Source: Lentisphaeria bacterium (GTDB taxonomy: Bacteria > Verrucomicrobiota > Lentisphaeria > Victivallales > UBA1829). From it: 39,200 bases of DNA. A model generated the notes under the pieces. It searched no databases. It had not been told where the DNA came from and saw nothing but the letters and a program-made list of their open reading frames with translations. The position numbers and the translations under genes were made by a program. Positions 32,028 through 39,200 of this stretch are shown here, piece after piece; position 1 is the stretch's first letter, and each line of letters starts with the position of its first letter. The stretch is taken from NCBI GenBank assembly GCA_003526375.1, contig DPDG01000112.1, forward strand, positions 1 through 39,200. Direction: 5' to 3'.

Positions 32028-35000
32028 ATGAGATATCTGGTTTTCTTACTCTGTTTTCTGAACTTCGGAACACTATTCGCAATGGATGAATTTCTCGCAG
32101 TCGGCAAATGCAATCATCCCCCCATAATTGACGGCAATCTGAACGATGCAGCCTGGAAGTCTGCGGTGGAGGTCACTAATTTTATCAAATTCGGAACACA
32201 GGGTTCTGCCGCAAAACGTATGACTCGTGTTTACGTGACATATGACCATAATAACCTTTATCTCGCCTTTCATTGTTTCGAAGAAGCGTTGAATCCAGTG
32301 CTCAACAAATTGCATGAATTCAAAAAAAGAGTAAAAAACAATGACACGACAGAAATCTGGCGAGATGACATGGTTGAATTCTTTCTTGCGCCTGATATCA
32401 ATTCGCCATCCTCTTATTTTCATTTCGCCATGAATGCCAATGGAGCGATTTATGATGCCAGGGGAGAAGGTGGTAAAGCTTGGAACTCCAATGCTGATTG
32501 TGCCACAAAAATCAATATGACGGAAAGTAATTCCAATGAAACTGGAGCATCGTGGTGTGCTGAAATTGCAATACCTCTTACATCGTTAGGGATCTCCACT
32601 CCAATTACCGGCAGAAAAATACTAGCCAACTTCTGCCGTGTTTCACAGTCAGCGAAAGAAATCTCAAGTTGGACACAGACAAATGGTAAATTTCACGATC
32701 CCAATATCTTTGGAACGCTTGAGTTTCGCCAGAATGTTCCAAATATCCGCAACATATCCCCCCTCACCATACTCAAAACCGGAAAGAATTCACTTTCCTG
32801 CATATCAGATAAACCGGTAGAACTGGAACTCCATGCCGAGTTTCCTGATACCAAAGTCCATTTCACGGAGTCCGGCAAAGGGAAAATCACAGTTCCATTC
32901 AACCTTGATCCGGAAAATAAAGCTTATCAGTTCAAAGCCAAAACAGACAAGGACAGGACTGAAACTTTTCTGCGAACCGGCAATCTGGTGTTCCGTCCGG
33001 GAAAGAATTATACCATATCATTACGAGCCAAAACCAATTACAGCTGGAATTCCAAAAATAGAGAATATCCATTCCTCTACATTCTCCAGGGGAAAAGTTA
33101 TCAAACCGTTGATGTAAAATTTCCTCTCAATACAAAAGGAGAATGGAGAACGTTTCAGACCCGATTCCTCAATAAAGATCATACCTCCGGCTCACTCTGG
33201 GGCATAAAATGGACGAAACGCAATATTGAAGGAACGATTGCCATTGATGATATTTCCATCATAGACGATGAAACAAAAGAAAACATCCTGGATAACGGCG
33301 ATTTTTCCAGTGGGAGCCGCAATTATAATGTGTTCCGTAAAGAGGGAATTGTCTCCGGCTACGGAAATGGTGCGGAATCCGCTGCCGTCACTTATCTGAT
33401 CTTTGATACAGAGGGGAAACAGATTGCCCGCTCCGCTAAATTTCAAGTTAAACTCGCTGTTGAAAACAAAGAAATATCCTCGCGTATTGTCCAGCGTGGC
33501 AGCAATGGTTTGATTGAATGCAGCAGATTCTCACTGGCTGCCGGTTCGCCTGAAAGAATCAGTTTTCTCTTGAAAAGTTCTATCCGTAATTTGCTTGATA
33601 CGGCAGAACTCTCTGTCACCGTACCCGAAGACATCCGTCTATTGCCTCCCTCTGCCGACACAATTGCTCCTGCTCCAATGACGATGAATGAGAATACGGT
33701 CATCCGCAATGGGAAACTGTTCAGGGAGTATCATATGGCAATTGACCGTCGTTTCATCAACTCAAATGATGCACCATTCTCAACAGCAAGCCTGCTATCA
33801 TTCTTCATCGTTGCAGATACAGCGAAACGTGGCAGGATCGGTAATCTCGAATACAGGGCAATTGCAGGGAAATCTGCGGAAACTGCTGCTCATATACTGC
33901 CGCTCGAAATTCTGGAACCGCCGCAAGGCTATACCCCGACATCAGCATTGCCGACCATTCTCTGGGTTTATGCAGACGGACCGGAAACAGCCTCAATGAA
34001 CGATTTTGAAAAACAACTGATCTTTGAAAAAGTCAAATCTTCCGGGTTCAATATGATTCCCTGCAATGCGCGAACGGCACAAATGTGTAAAGCTTTCGGC
34101 ATCCGGCCTTTTCCTATGCTGCCCACACCGACACTTTCCGGACCTTATTTTCCCTTTGCATCAGCATTCGTCAGGAAATATCCGGAATATGCAGCAGTCA
34201 ACGCTCATGGACACAAGACGCAAACGATTGATCCGGCAATCCTTTTACAGAAAAACAATCCGTTTCTCCCTTTCATGGAGAAGGTAATTGCCAGATATTT
34301 AACAACATTCCCTGACGAGCTTCATGTTGATTATGAGTTCTCTTTCATGCCTCGAACAGAACAGAAACTTCCGTCAGGAAATGCTGTAATCGGCTTTTCA
34401 AATCGCAATCTGGAAATCTTCAGGCAGAAATATCATATCACAGAAAAACTCACACCTGCGCTCATCTTTGAAAACTATGCCGATCAATGGCGCCAATTTC
34501 GTAATGGGCAAAATGCAGACACACTCGGACTCTACCGGGAAATTGCCAGAAAATTAAAAAGCAAAGCACGCGTCTCTGTTTATTCAGGTTATCCCCCATC
34601 TTCAGACCAAGTCTATGGTATTGACTGGAAACAACTGGCGCCGCAGATTGATCTTTGCATGGCCGGCTATGGCGGCAGCACGGAACAGATGTTTCAGGAA
34701 ATTCAGAAACCAATGTTCAACAGCGGCATTTTGCAAATGGATTATGTCGATGGATCGCAAATGGCAGCCACGTTTACAGAAATGCTTTGTCAAAGCGGAA
34801 GTTATATGAGTTTTCTTTATTACACATGTGATGGAAGATATTTTTATAATGCTTCAAAAGCTGCAACTATTGCCGCAACATGTGAACCGCTTTTCAGAAA
34901 TTTACTTCATACAAAACATCCATCACTTACAGTTGACGCAGCAACAGGTAAAATACGCGGTGATGCAATAACTCTTCGTGAGGGAGATAAGACGGCTGTC

Positions 35001-35963
35001 ATATTAATCAACCGCTCGTCTTTGCCAACAGCCTTTACACTGAAAACAAAAGATATCGAACATCTTGATGGTATCCAGTTGTCAAGCAAGAAACTGATCT
35101 CACAAAAGAAGGGCATTTATACTGTTACTGTAGCCCCCTTTTCCCCTGATGCTGTACTATTCGGTTTTACCAAGAAAAATATGAGCCCATCAGAAATTCC
35201 ACAAGTCACCGCACCACTTAGAAAATCAGACTATCCTGTTTTTCGTTGGCAGGCTGATCCGGCAAAACTGGAATCATTTGAAGTCCGCGTTGCCGCAACA
35301 CAAGCCGAACTAATCTCTGCCTCCCCCATAACAGTCACACTGCCATATTTCCAGTCCATCCGGAAAAACATCAATGGGCTCTACTGCCAAGTACGTGCCA
35401 TTACACCTTATGGCAGAAAAGGTATATGGAGTAAACCAATCGCAGCACAAAAGCCGTCTGCCATTATCGGTTATGCCCGGAATGAAAGCTATCTTGGCAA
35501 AGCAGCACAATTCGGAGCATGGCAATTCTACGCATGGGGCGGTGGCAGCCAATTTGCAGATTTCTTTGTTGATAAAAAGCTTTTTGCCTCCGGCGATACG
35601 GCTTCGCTGGCTATCAGAAATGAATTTGATGTAACTCAATCCTATTGGTGTCTGACACGACATGCCAGAAATGTCAGCGCATGCCTGCCACAAGTCAAAC
35701 CTGGTGAGAAATATCGTTGCAAGGCAATGATATGGAATACCGGAGAAGGGAAAGCGGCACTTTCAGTCTATGGGCTTGGCAGTGATACTGCAACAAAAAT
35801 ACAACGCCAAAGCAGAATAATTACCGGCAATGCAAACTGGATACCTGTCGAAGTTGAAATTACGATTCCCCAAAACGTTTACTACCTTAATATTATGTTC
35901 ACACTCTCCGGCGGGCCCGGATGTGCACGTCTTTCCAATCTGGAATTAACCAGATTGAATTAA
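32028..35963 (+). CDS. Large secreted glycosidase-like protein with CBM9-like domain (cassette 3)
   Basis: The 1311-aa protein has a signal peptide (MRYLVFLLCFLNFGTLFA). Residues 22-235 are a CBM9-like domain (PPIIDGNLNDAAWKSA, WRDDMVEFFLAPD). About 290-450 form a jelly-roll (GNLVFRPGKNYTISLRAKTN, IAIDDISIID). Residues 630-960 form a TIM-barrel-like part with E770 in HVDYEFSF as candidate acid. IFENYADQWRQFRNGQNADT lines up with IFKNYYEPWRKFRYSQDAGV of the cassette 1 enzyme. A fibronectin-like segment (about 1050-1150) and a last jelly-roll close it. AAGGAG precedes the start. Its DNA is clearly A+T-richer than the flanks. I cannot name a GH family; it and the cassette 1 enzyme are paralogs. 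Confidence 0.75.
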   Translation: MRYLVFLLCFLNFGTLFAMDEFLAVGKCNHPPIIDGNLNDAAWKSAVEVTNFIKFGTQGSAAKRMTRVYVTYDHNNLYLAFHCFEEALNPVLNKLHEFKKRVKNNDTTEIWRDDMVEFFLAPDINSPSSYFHFAMNANGAIYDARGEGGKAWNSNADCATKINMTESNSNETGASWCAEIAIPLTSLGISTPITGRKILANFCRVSQSAKEISSWTQTNGKFHDPNIFGTLEFRQNVPNIRNISPLTILKTGKNSLSCISDKPVELELHAEFPDTKVHFTESGKGKITVPFNLDPENKAYQFKAKTDKDRTETFLRTGNLVFRPGKNYTISLRAKTNYSWNSKNREYPFLYILQGKSYQTVDVKFPLNTKGEWRTFQTRFLNKDHTSGSLWGIKWTKRNIEGTIAIDDISIIDDETKENILDNGDFSSGSRNYNVFRKEGIVSGYGNGAESAAVTYLIFDTEGKQIARSAKFQVKLAVENKEISSRIVQRGSNGLIECSRFSLAAGSPERISFLLKSSIRNLLDTAELSVTVPEDIRLLPPSADTIAPAPMTMNENTVIRNGKLFREYHMAIDRRFINSNDAPFSTASLLSFFIVADTAKRGRIGNLEYRAIAGKSAETAAHILPLEILEPPQGYTPTSALPTILWVYADGPETASMNDFEKQLIFEKVKSSGFNMIPCNARTAQMCKAFGIRPFPMLPTPTLSGPYFPFASAFVRKYPEYAAVNAHGHKTQTIDPAILLQKNNPFLPFMEKVIARYLTTFPDELHVDYEFSFMPRTEQKLPSGNAVIGFSNRNLEIFRQKYHITEKLTPALIFENYADQWRQFRNGQNADTLGLYREIARKLKSKARVSVYSGYPPSSDQVYGIDWKQLAPQIDLCMAGYGGSTEQMFQEIQKPMFNSGILQMDYVDGSQMAATFTEMLCQSGSYMSFLYYTCDGRYFYNASKAATIAATCEPLFRNLLHTKHPSLTVDAATGKIRGDAITLREGDKTAVILINRSSLPTAFTLKTKDIEHLDGIQLSSKKLISQKKGIYTVTVAPFSPDAVLFGFTKKNMSPSEIPQVTAPLRKSDYPVFRWQADPAKLESFEVRVAATQAELISASPITVTLPYFQSIRKNINGLYCQVRAITPYGRKGIWSKPIAAQKPSAIIGYARNESYLGKAAQFGAWQFYAWGGGSQFADFFVDKKLFASGDTASLAIRNEFDVTQSYWCLTRHARNVSACLPQVKPGEKYRCKAMIWNTGEGKAALSVYGLGSDTATKIQRQSRIITGNANWIPVEVEITIPQNVYYLNIMFTLSGGPGCARLSNLELTRLN

Positions 35964-35975
35964 AAATAAAAAAGC

Positions 35976-36005
35976 CTGCGCCGGAATTTCCAGACTCCGG
36001 CGCAG
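35976..36005. terminator. Bidirectional terminator between cassette 3 and the oxidoreductase
   Basis: A 10-bp perfect stem (CTGCGCCGGA at 35976-35985 with 35996-36005) and a 10-nt loop form the hairpin. On the minus strand a T-run follows (complement of 35961-35973), so it best serves the oxidoreductase gene. Confidence 0.88.
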
Positions 36006-36126
36006 ACATCCTTCATGCGGAAAAATGCAATTTCATGTTCCGCATGAAACGGTCGCTGCAACAGGAATGCGGCAAGCACAACACTTTCGCACCGCGATTC
36101 TTGACTCTTCCGCAGGCTGTTCCGCT

Positions 36127-37707
36127 TTATTTTCTGAGCATGGCTTCCGCGATGCGGATACCGTCCACGGCGGAGGACATGATGCCGCCCGCCATACCGG
36201 CGCCCTCGCCTATCGCATAGAAATTGGCGACGGAAGTCTCCTGCGTCTCCGGGTCGCGGTCAAACCGGACCGGGCTGGATACACGGGTCTCAAGTCCGAC
36301 CACAACCCCGTTGTCAATATAGCCGGGAACGACGTTGTCGATATGTTTGATGGCGCGGCGGATCGCCCGCTTCGAGGCTTCGGGAAGCAGGGAATCCACA
36401 CGGAACTTGCGCAATCCCAGCCCGTAGGAACCGTCATCCGGAAGTTCCCCCGCCGTTCCGCGCATGAAATCTTCGGCGGTCTGCGCGGGGCACGTATAAT
36501 CTCCGCCGCCCGCTTCGAACGTCTTCTTTTCCAGCATGTCGAGGAACGCAAACGCCTCCGCCGGAGTCCGGAACTGCGAAAGATCCTGCGCAGTCACGAT
36601 CGCCGCATTCGCGAAGAAACCGTCGCGATCGGAATTGCTCATGCCGTTTGTGCAGAGCTGTCCGCTGTCGGAGGTCGCCGGAATCAGTTCTCCGCCGGGA
36701 CACATGCAGAAAGTCGTCGCGCCGGCAATCGAACCGTTTGCATTCGGTTTCGATGCGAAACTGTATTCCGCGCTGCCCAGCGCAGGCGGCGCTTTCCGCA
36801 TACCGTAGCGGAGCTGGTTGATGAACTCCTGCGGATGCTCGATCCGGCAACCGACCTGAAATCCTTTCAGGGAAGATTTGACGCCCGCATTCACGAGATT
36901 CAGGATAAATTTCCTTGCGCTGTGCCCGCACGCGGATACCACCGCAGGCGCTTCAAGCGTCTCGCCGTTCGCCAGAACAACGCCTTTGCAGACATTGCCC
37001 TTCACGAGGATCGTATCGGCGCGGGTGCTCCATTTGAACTCGCCGCCGAGCGCAATGATCTCGTCGCGGATCGCCGAAATCAGCAGCGGCAGTTTATCCG
37101 AACCGATATGCGGATGGCTGAAATAACCGATTTCGCGGGGAGCTCCGAACTTGATGAACGTATCAAGAATATAACCGATGCGCCCGTCGCGGACCCGCGT
37201 GTAAAGTTTGCCGTCGGACCATGTGCCGGCGCCGCCCTCGCCGAACAGGAAGTTGCTCTCCTCGTTGAGTTTGCGCGTGGAGTAGAAATCATCAATATCC
37301 TCATGGCGGCTGTCCACATCCTTGCCCCGTTCGAGAATGACGGGCCTGCATCCCGCCTGAGCGAGAATCAGCGCACAGAAAAGCCCCGCGGGTCCGGAAC
37401 CGATCACGACAGGATTCAGAAGTCCGTTCTTACACTCGAAATTCGGGGTTCCGTTATCCATTTCAGCGGGAGCCGGCACCAGCGGATAGACAGCCTCGGC
37501 GCCGTCCTTAATGGTTGCGACGAGAGAGTAAATCAGTTTCAGGTCCGGCTTATGGCGGGCGTCGATACTGCGTTTGAGAATCCTGTATCCGAGAACATCG
37601 GACGCCTTGATTCCGCATCTTGTGGCAATGTAACGTTGGAGTTCATGATCGATCGTCGCGGGCAGTCCCTTGACATTAAGCGTAAGATTTTCCACTGATA
37701 TTTTCAT
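36127..37707 (-). CDS. FAD-dependent oxidoreductase (NAD/FAD-utilizing dehydrogenase family)
   Basis: The 526-aa product has an N-terminal region of about 95 residues (MKISVENLTLNVKGLPATID, with KRSIDARHKPDLKLIYSL). The dinucleotide-binding fold PVVIGSGPAGLFCALILAQAG follows, with GSGPAG at 103-108, and VILERGKDVDSR is the ribose-binding acidic end. NFLFGEGGAGTWSDGKLYTR and the C-terminal FYAIGEGAGMAGGIMSSAVDG are typical of the HI0933/uncharacterised FAD dehydrogenase group. The frame is open upstream, but the start at 37707 is favoured because it overlaps the GGQ gene by ATGA and has AAGGA 6 nt before it. The redox substrate is unknown. It is probably soluble and in an operon with the release-factor-like gene. 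Confidence 0.88.
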   Translation of the reverse strand: MKISVENLTLNVKGLPATIDHELQRYIATRCGIKASDVLGYRILKRSIDARHKPDLKLIYSLVATIKDGAEAVYPLVPAPAEMDNGTPNFECKNGLLNPVVIGSGPAGLFCALILAQAGCRPVILERGKDVDSRHEDIDDFYSTRKLNEESNFLFGEGGAGTWSDGKLYTRVRDGRIGYILDTFIKFGAPREIGYFSHPHIGSDKLPLLISAIRDEIIALGGEFKWSTRADTILVKGNVCKGVVLANGETLEAPAVVSACGHSARKFILNLVNAGVKSSLKGFQVGCRIEHPQEFINQLRYGMRKAPPALGSAEYSFASKPNANGSIAGATTFCMCPGGELIPATSDSGQLCTNGMSNSDRDGFFANAAIVTAQDLSQFRTPAEAFAFLDMLEKKTFEAGGGDYTCPAQTAEDFMRGTAGELPDDGSYGLGLRKFRVDSLLPEASKRAIRRAIKHIDNVVPGYIDNGVVVGLETRVSSPVRFDRDPETQETSVANFYAIGEGAGMAGGIMSSAVDGIRIAEAMLRK

Positions 37708-38207
37708 TTGATTCCTTTGAGCGGGGCAAGTCCAGCGGCAGCTCTCTTCCGATTGAGTTCCTGCCACAGGCCCGAGTCCCTGAATATGATTTTTATAAGT
37801 CTGGAAGAACTGATTCCATACCGTTCCGCGGTCCTCCTGACATCCCACCCGTCAAAAGCCAGATGATCCACCAGTACGGCGAGCCATGGCGCATAGGCGT
37901 GAATGTTATGGACGGAAGGCACGTAAAACGGATCGGCGACAGGACAATCCTCATCAATTTTGCAACGGACCGTCATCGCGATCCGGAGGCGCAGTTTTTT
38001 CAGCGCATTGGAGCGGTTCCGGACCTGACTCCGGTCTCCCGATTCGGAAACCGAAACTCCGCTGGGTGTATGGATGAGCCTGACCGCGGAAGAAGTCTTG
38101 TTGACTTTCTGCCCGCCGTTTCCCGAGGCTTTATGAAAATCCTGTACGCACTCGCGCAGCAGGTGTTCATCATCTTCTTCGAGCCAACTGTTTCGCAATG
38201 TATTCAT
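37704..38207 (-). CDS. Release-factor-like protein with GGQ motif (ArfB/RF-H type)
   Basis: The 167-aa product has the catalytic GGQ at 31-33 in the context ASGNGGQKVNKTSSAVRLIH. That is the peptidyl-tRNA hydrolysis loop of class I release factors and of the ArfB/YaeJ rescue family. No codon-recognition domain is present, which fits a stalled-ribosome rescue factor. The C-terminal third (AYAPWLAVLVDHLAFDGWDV, RRTAERYGISSSRLIKII) is a helical part unlike the basic tail of ArfB, so a specialised subgroup is likely. AGGA lies 7 nt before the ATG. The stop overlaps the oxidoreductase start. Confidence 0.87.
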   Translation of the reverse strand: MNTLRNSWLEEDDEHLLRECVQDFHKASGNGGQKVNKTSSAVRLIHTPSGVSVSESGDRSQVRNRSNALKKLRLRIAMTVRCKIDEDCPVADPFYVPSVHNIHAYAPWLAVLVDHLAFDGWDVRRTAERYGISSSRLIKIIFRDSGLWQELNRKRAAAGLAPLKGIK

Positions 38208-38246
38208 TTTTTGTCCTGATAGAAGAAGATAAATTTAATTCCCAAT

Positions 38247-38274
38247 TTGATTTATTCAAGTATGAAGTTATATT
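38247..38274 (+). promoter_or_regulatory. Promoter of the Bax-inhibitor-1 gene
   Basis: TTGATT (38247-38252) and TATATT (38269-38274) are 16 bp apart. They give a leader of about 100 nt before ATG 38381. Confidence 0.55.
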
Positions 38275-38380
38275 TTCTCTCATAATAGAAACGGAGGGGG
38301 AATCCGAAGTATATTACCGCATCGGGCAGGGGCCCGGCAAGTCATCACGGAAATCAGATCAAAAAGAAGGAGTCTCATCT

Positions 38381-39085
38381 ATGTATGACGAAAACTATCA
38401 GGTTGGAAGCCGCACGTCCTCGGCGCTGGCGGCTTGTCTCGCAAATGTTTACTGGTGGATGACCTTTGCGCTGCTGGTCAGCGGCGTCACGGCATGGGCG
38501 GTGGGAACATCCGCGGAACTCAGCAGAATGGTATTCCAGAATAAAGGCATCTTCATCATCCTGATTCTGGCGGAGCTCGGCATGGTGTTCTGGATCTCGG
38601 CGGGAATCAACAAAATGCAGGCTTCGACCGCAACCGCGCTGTTCATCGCATACGCAGTTCTGAACGGCATCACTCTGTCATTCATCTTCCTTGCATATTC
38701 GATGGGGTCAATCGCAATGACATTCGCCGTGACAGCCGGGACATTCGGCGTCATGGCGCTGATCGGCACAACGACCAAAAAAGATCTGACCAGTATGGGG
38801 AATCTTCTTTTCATGGCGCTGATCGGACTCATCATCGCTTCCATCGTAAACTGGTTCTGGGCGAATTCAACGCTCTACTGGATCGTGACTTACGCGGGTG
38901 TCCTGATCTTCGTCGGACTCACCGCCTTTGATGCGCAGAAGATCAAAAACATGTATCTTGCGGCGGGAACCGATGATTCCGAAACCGTCAGGAAAATCGC
39001 CGTGCTCGGCGCTCTGACACTGTATCTGGACTTCATCAACCTGTTCCTCTATCTGCTCCGTATTTTCGGCGGCAGAAGAGACTGA
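38381..39085 (+). CDS. Bax inhibitor-1 / YccA family membrane protein
   Basis: The 234-aa product has seven hydrophobic helices after a short soluble leader (MYDENYQVGSRTSSALAACL). The conserved late segments are GLTAFDAQKIKNMYL and the final LGALTLYLDFINLFLYLLRI, hallmarks of the BI-1/YccA (TMBIM) family. The aspartates in FDAQ and LDF correspond to the pH-sensing pair of calcium-leak members. It sits in the inner membrane; a role in ion leak or FtsH regulation is known for relatives only. The start at 38381 has AAGGAG 8 nt upstream. The frame is open further back, but that part is not membrane-like and overlaps the promoter. Confidence 0.93.
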   Translation: MYDENYQVGSRTSSALAACLANVYWWMTFALLVSGVTAWAVGTSAELSRMVFQNKGIFIILILAELGMVFWISAGINKMQASTATALFIAYAVLNGITLSFIFLAYSMGSIAMTFAVTAGTFGVMALIGTTTKKDLTSMGNLLFMALIGLIIASIVNWFWANSTLYWIVTYAGVLIFVGLTAFDAQKIKNMYLAAGTDDSETVRKIAVLGALTLYLDFINLFLYLLRIFGGRRD

Positions 39086-39200
39086 CCTGTCACGGGAAAA
39101 CAAATATTCCCTGTCAGATTCAATGGACTACCCTGTGACAAGCAGCGGGAGATCGGAAAGCCCGAATAATAGTTTGGTGCAGGTGCGTCGCATCTGCCGC
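39086..39200. other. Downstream end of window with weak hairpins
   Basis: CTGAC (39082-39086, over the stop codon) pairs with GTCAG (39113-39117), and GGGAA with TTCCC inside it. No T-run follows. Near the end, GCAGGTGCG/CGCATCTGC (39179-39198) forms a near-perfect dyad. No gene is visible. Confidence 0.3.

Noticed and set aside
36025..37698. A 557-codon open frame on the plus strand
   Set aside because: It mirrors the FAD oxidoreductase gene, has no ribosome site and reads as low-complexity Arg-rich protein.

Overview
The window reads as a stretch of a Lentisphaerota-type chromosome (Victivallales-like, inferred). The main pointer is three pseudopilin genes with both the prepilin FTLIEL signal and the H-X9-DG C-terminal motif, sitting among large secreted glycosidase-like proteins and GntR-type regulators. 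That combination is typical of gut and marine Lentisphaerota, but no marker gene here proves the assignment.

Region 1 (1-6134) is the right end of an integrative element that continues beyond the left edge. It carries a small ORF, a 138-aa unknown, an excisionase-like HTH protein, a large fused primase/helicase on the opposite strand, a zinc-ribbon protein and a tyrosine recombinase. Beside the recombinase lies the 3' half of a tRNA-Asn(GTT) gene, cut in the anticodon loop. About 230 bp further on, on the other strand, lies the matching 5' half. The two halves together would give a fully paired tRNA-Asn, but here they face each other.

Region 2 (6735-15549) is ordinary housekeeping: a sugar O-acetyltransferase, a methylated-DNA cysteine methyltransferase, phosphoglycerate mutase (gpmI) with a co-transcribed 5'-3' exonuclease, cobalamin-dependent methionine synthase (metH) and a divergent hexose-6-phosphate epimerase. 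Strong hairpin terminators bound several units.

Region 3 (15671-35963) holds three cassettes in the same gene order: GntR-family regulator, pseudopilin, large secreted glycosidase-like protein. Cassette 1 is 15742-21401 on +, with an extra small secreted jelly-roll protein. Cassette 2 is 27741-23784 on -. Cassette 3 is 29860-35963 on +. Each regulator is the first gene behind a near-consensus sigma-70 promoter with repeats suited to an operator, which suggests self-controlled, substrate-induced operons. A GH67-like gene (21720-23756) behind a perfect 20-bp palindrome, a Nudix hydrolase and an EamA transporter lie between them. Cassette 3 is visibly richer in A+T and is probably a later arrival.

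Region 4 (35976-39200) returns to housekeeping: a release-factor-like GGQ protein overlapping an FAD-dependent oxidoreductase gene, then a divergent Bax-inhibitor-1 family membrane protein.
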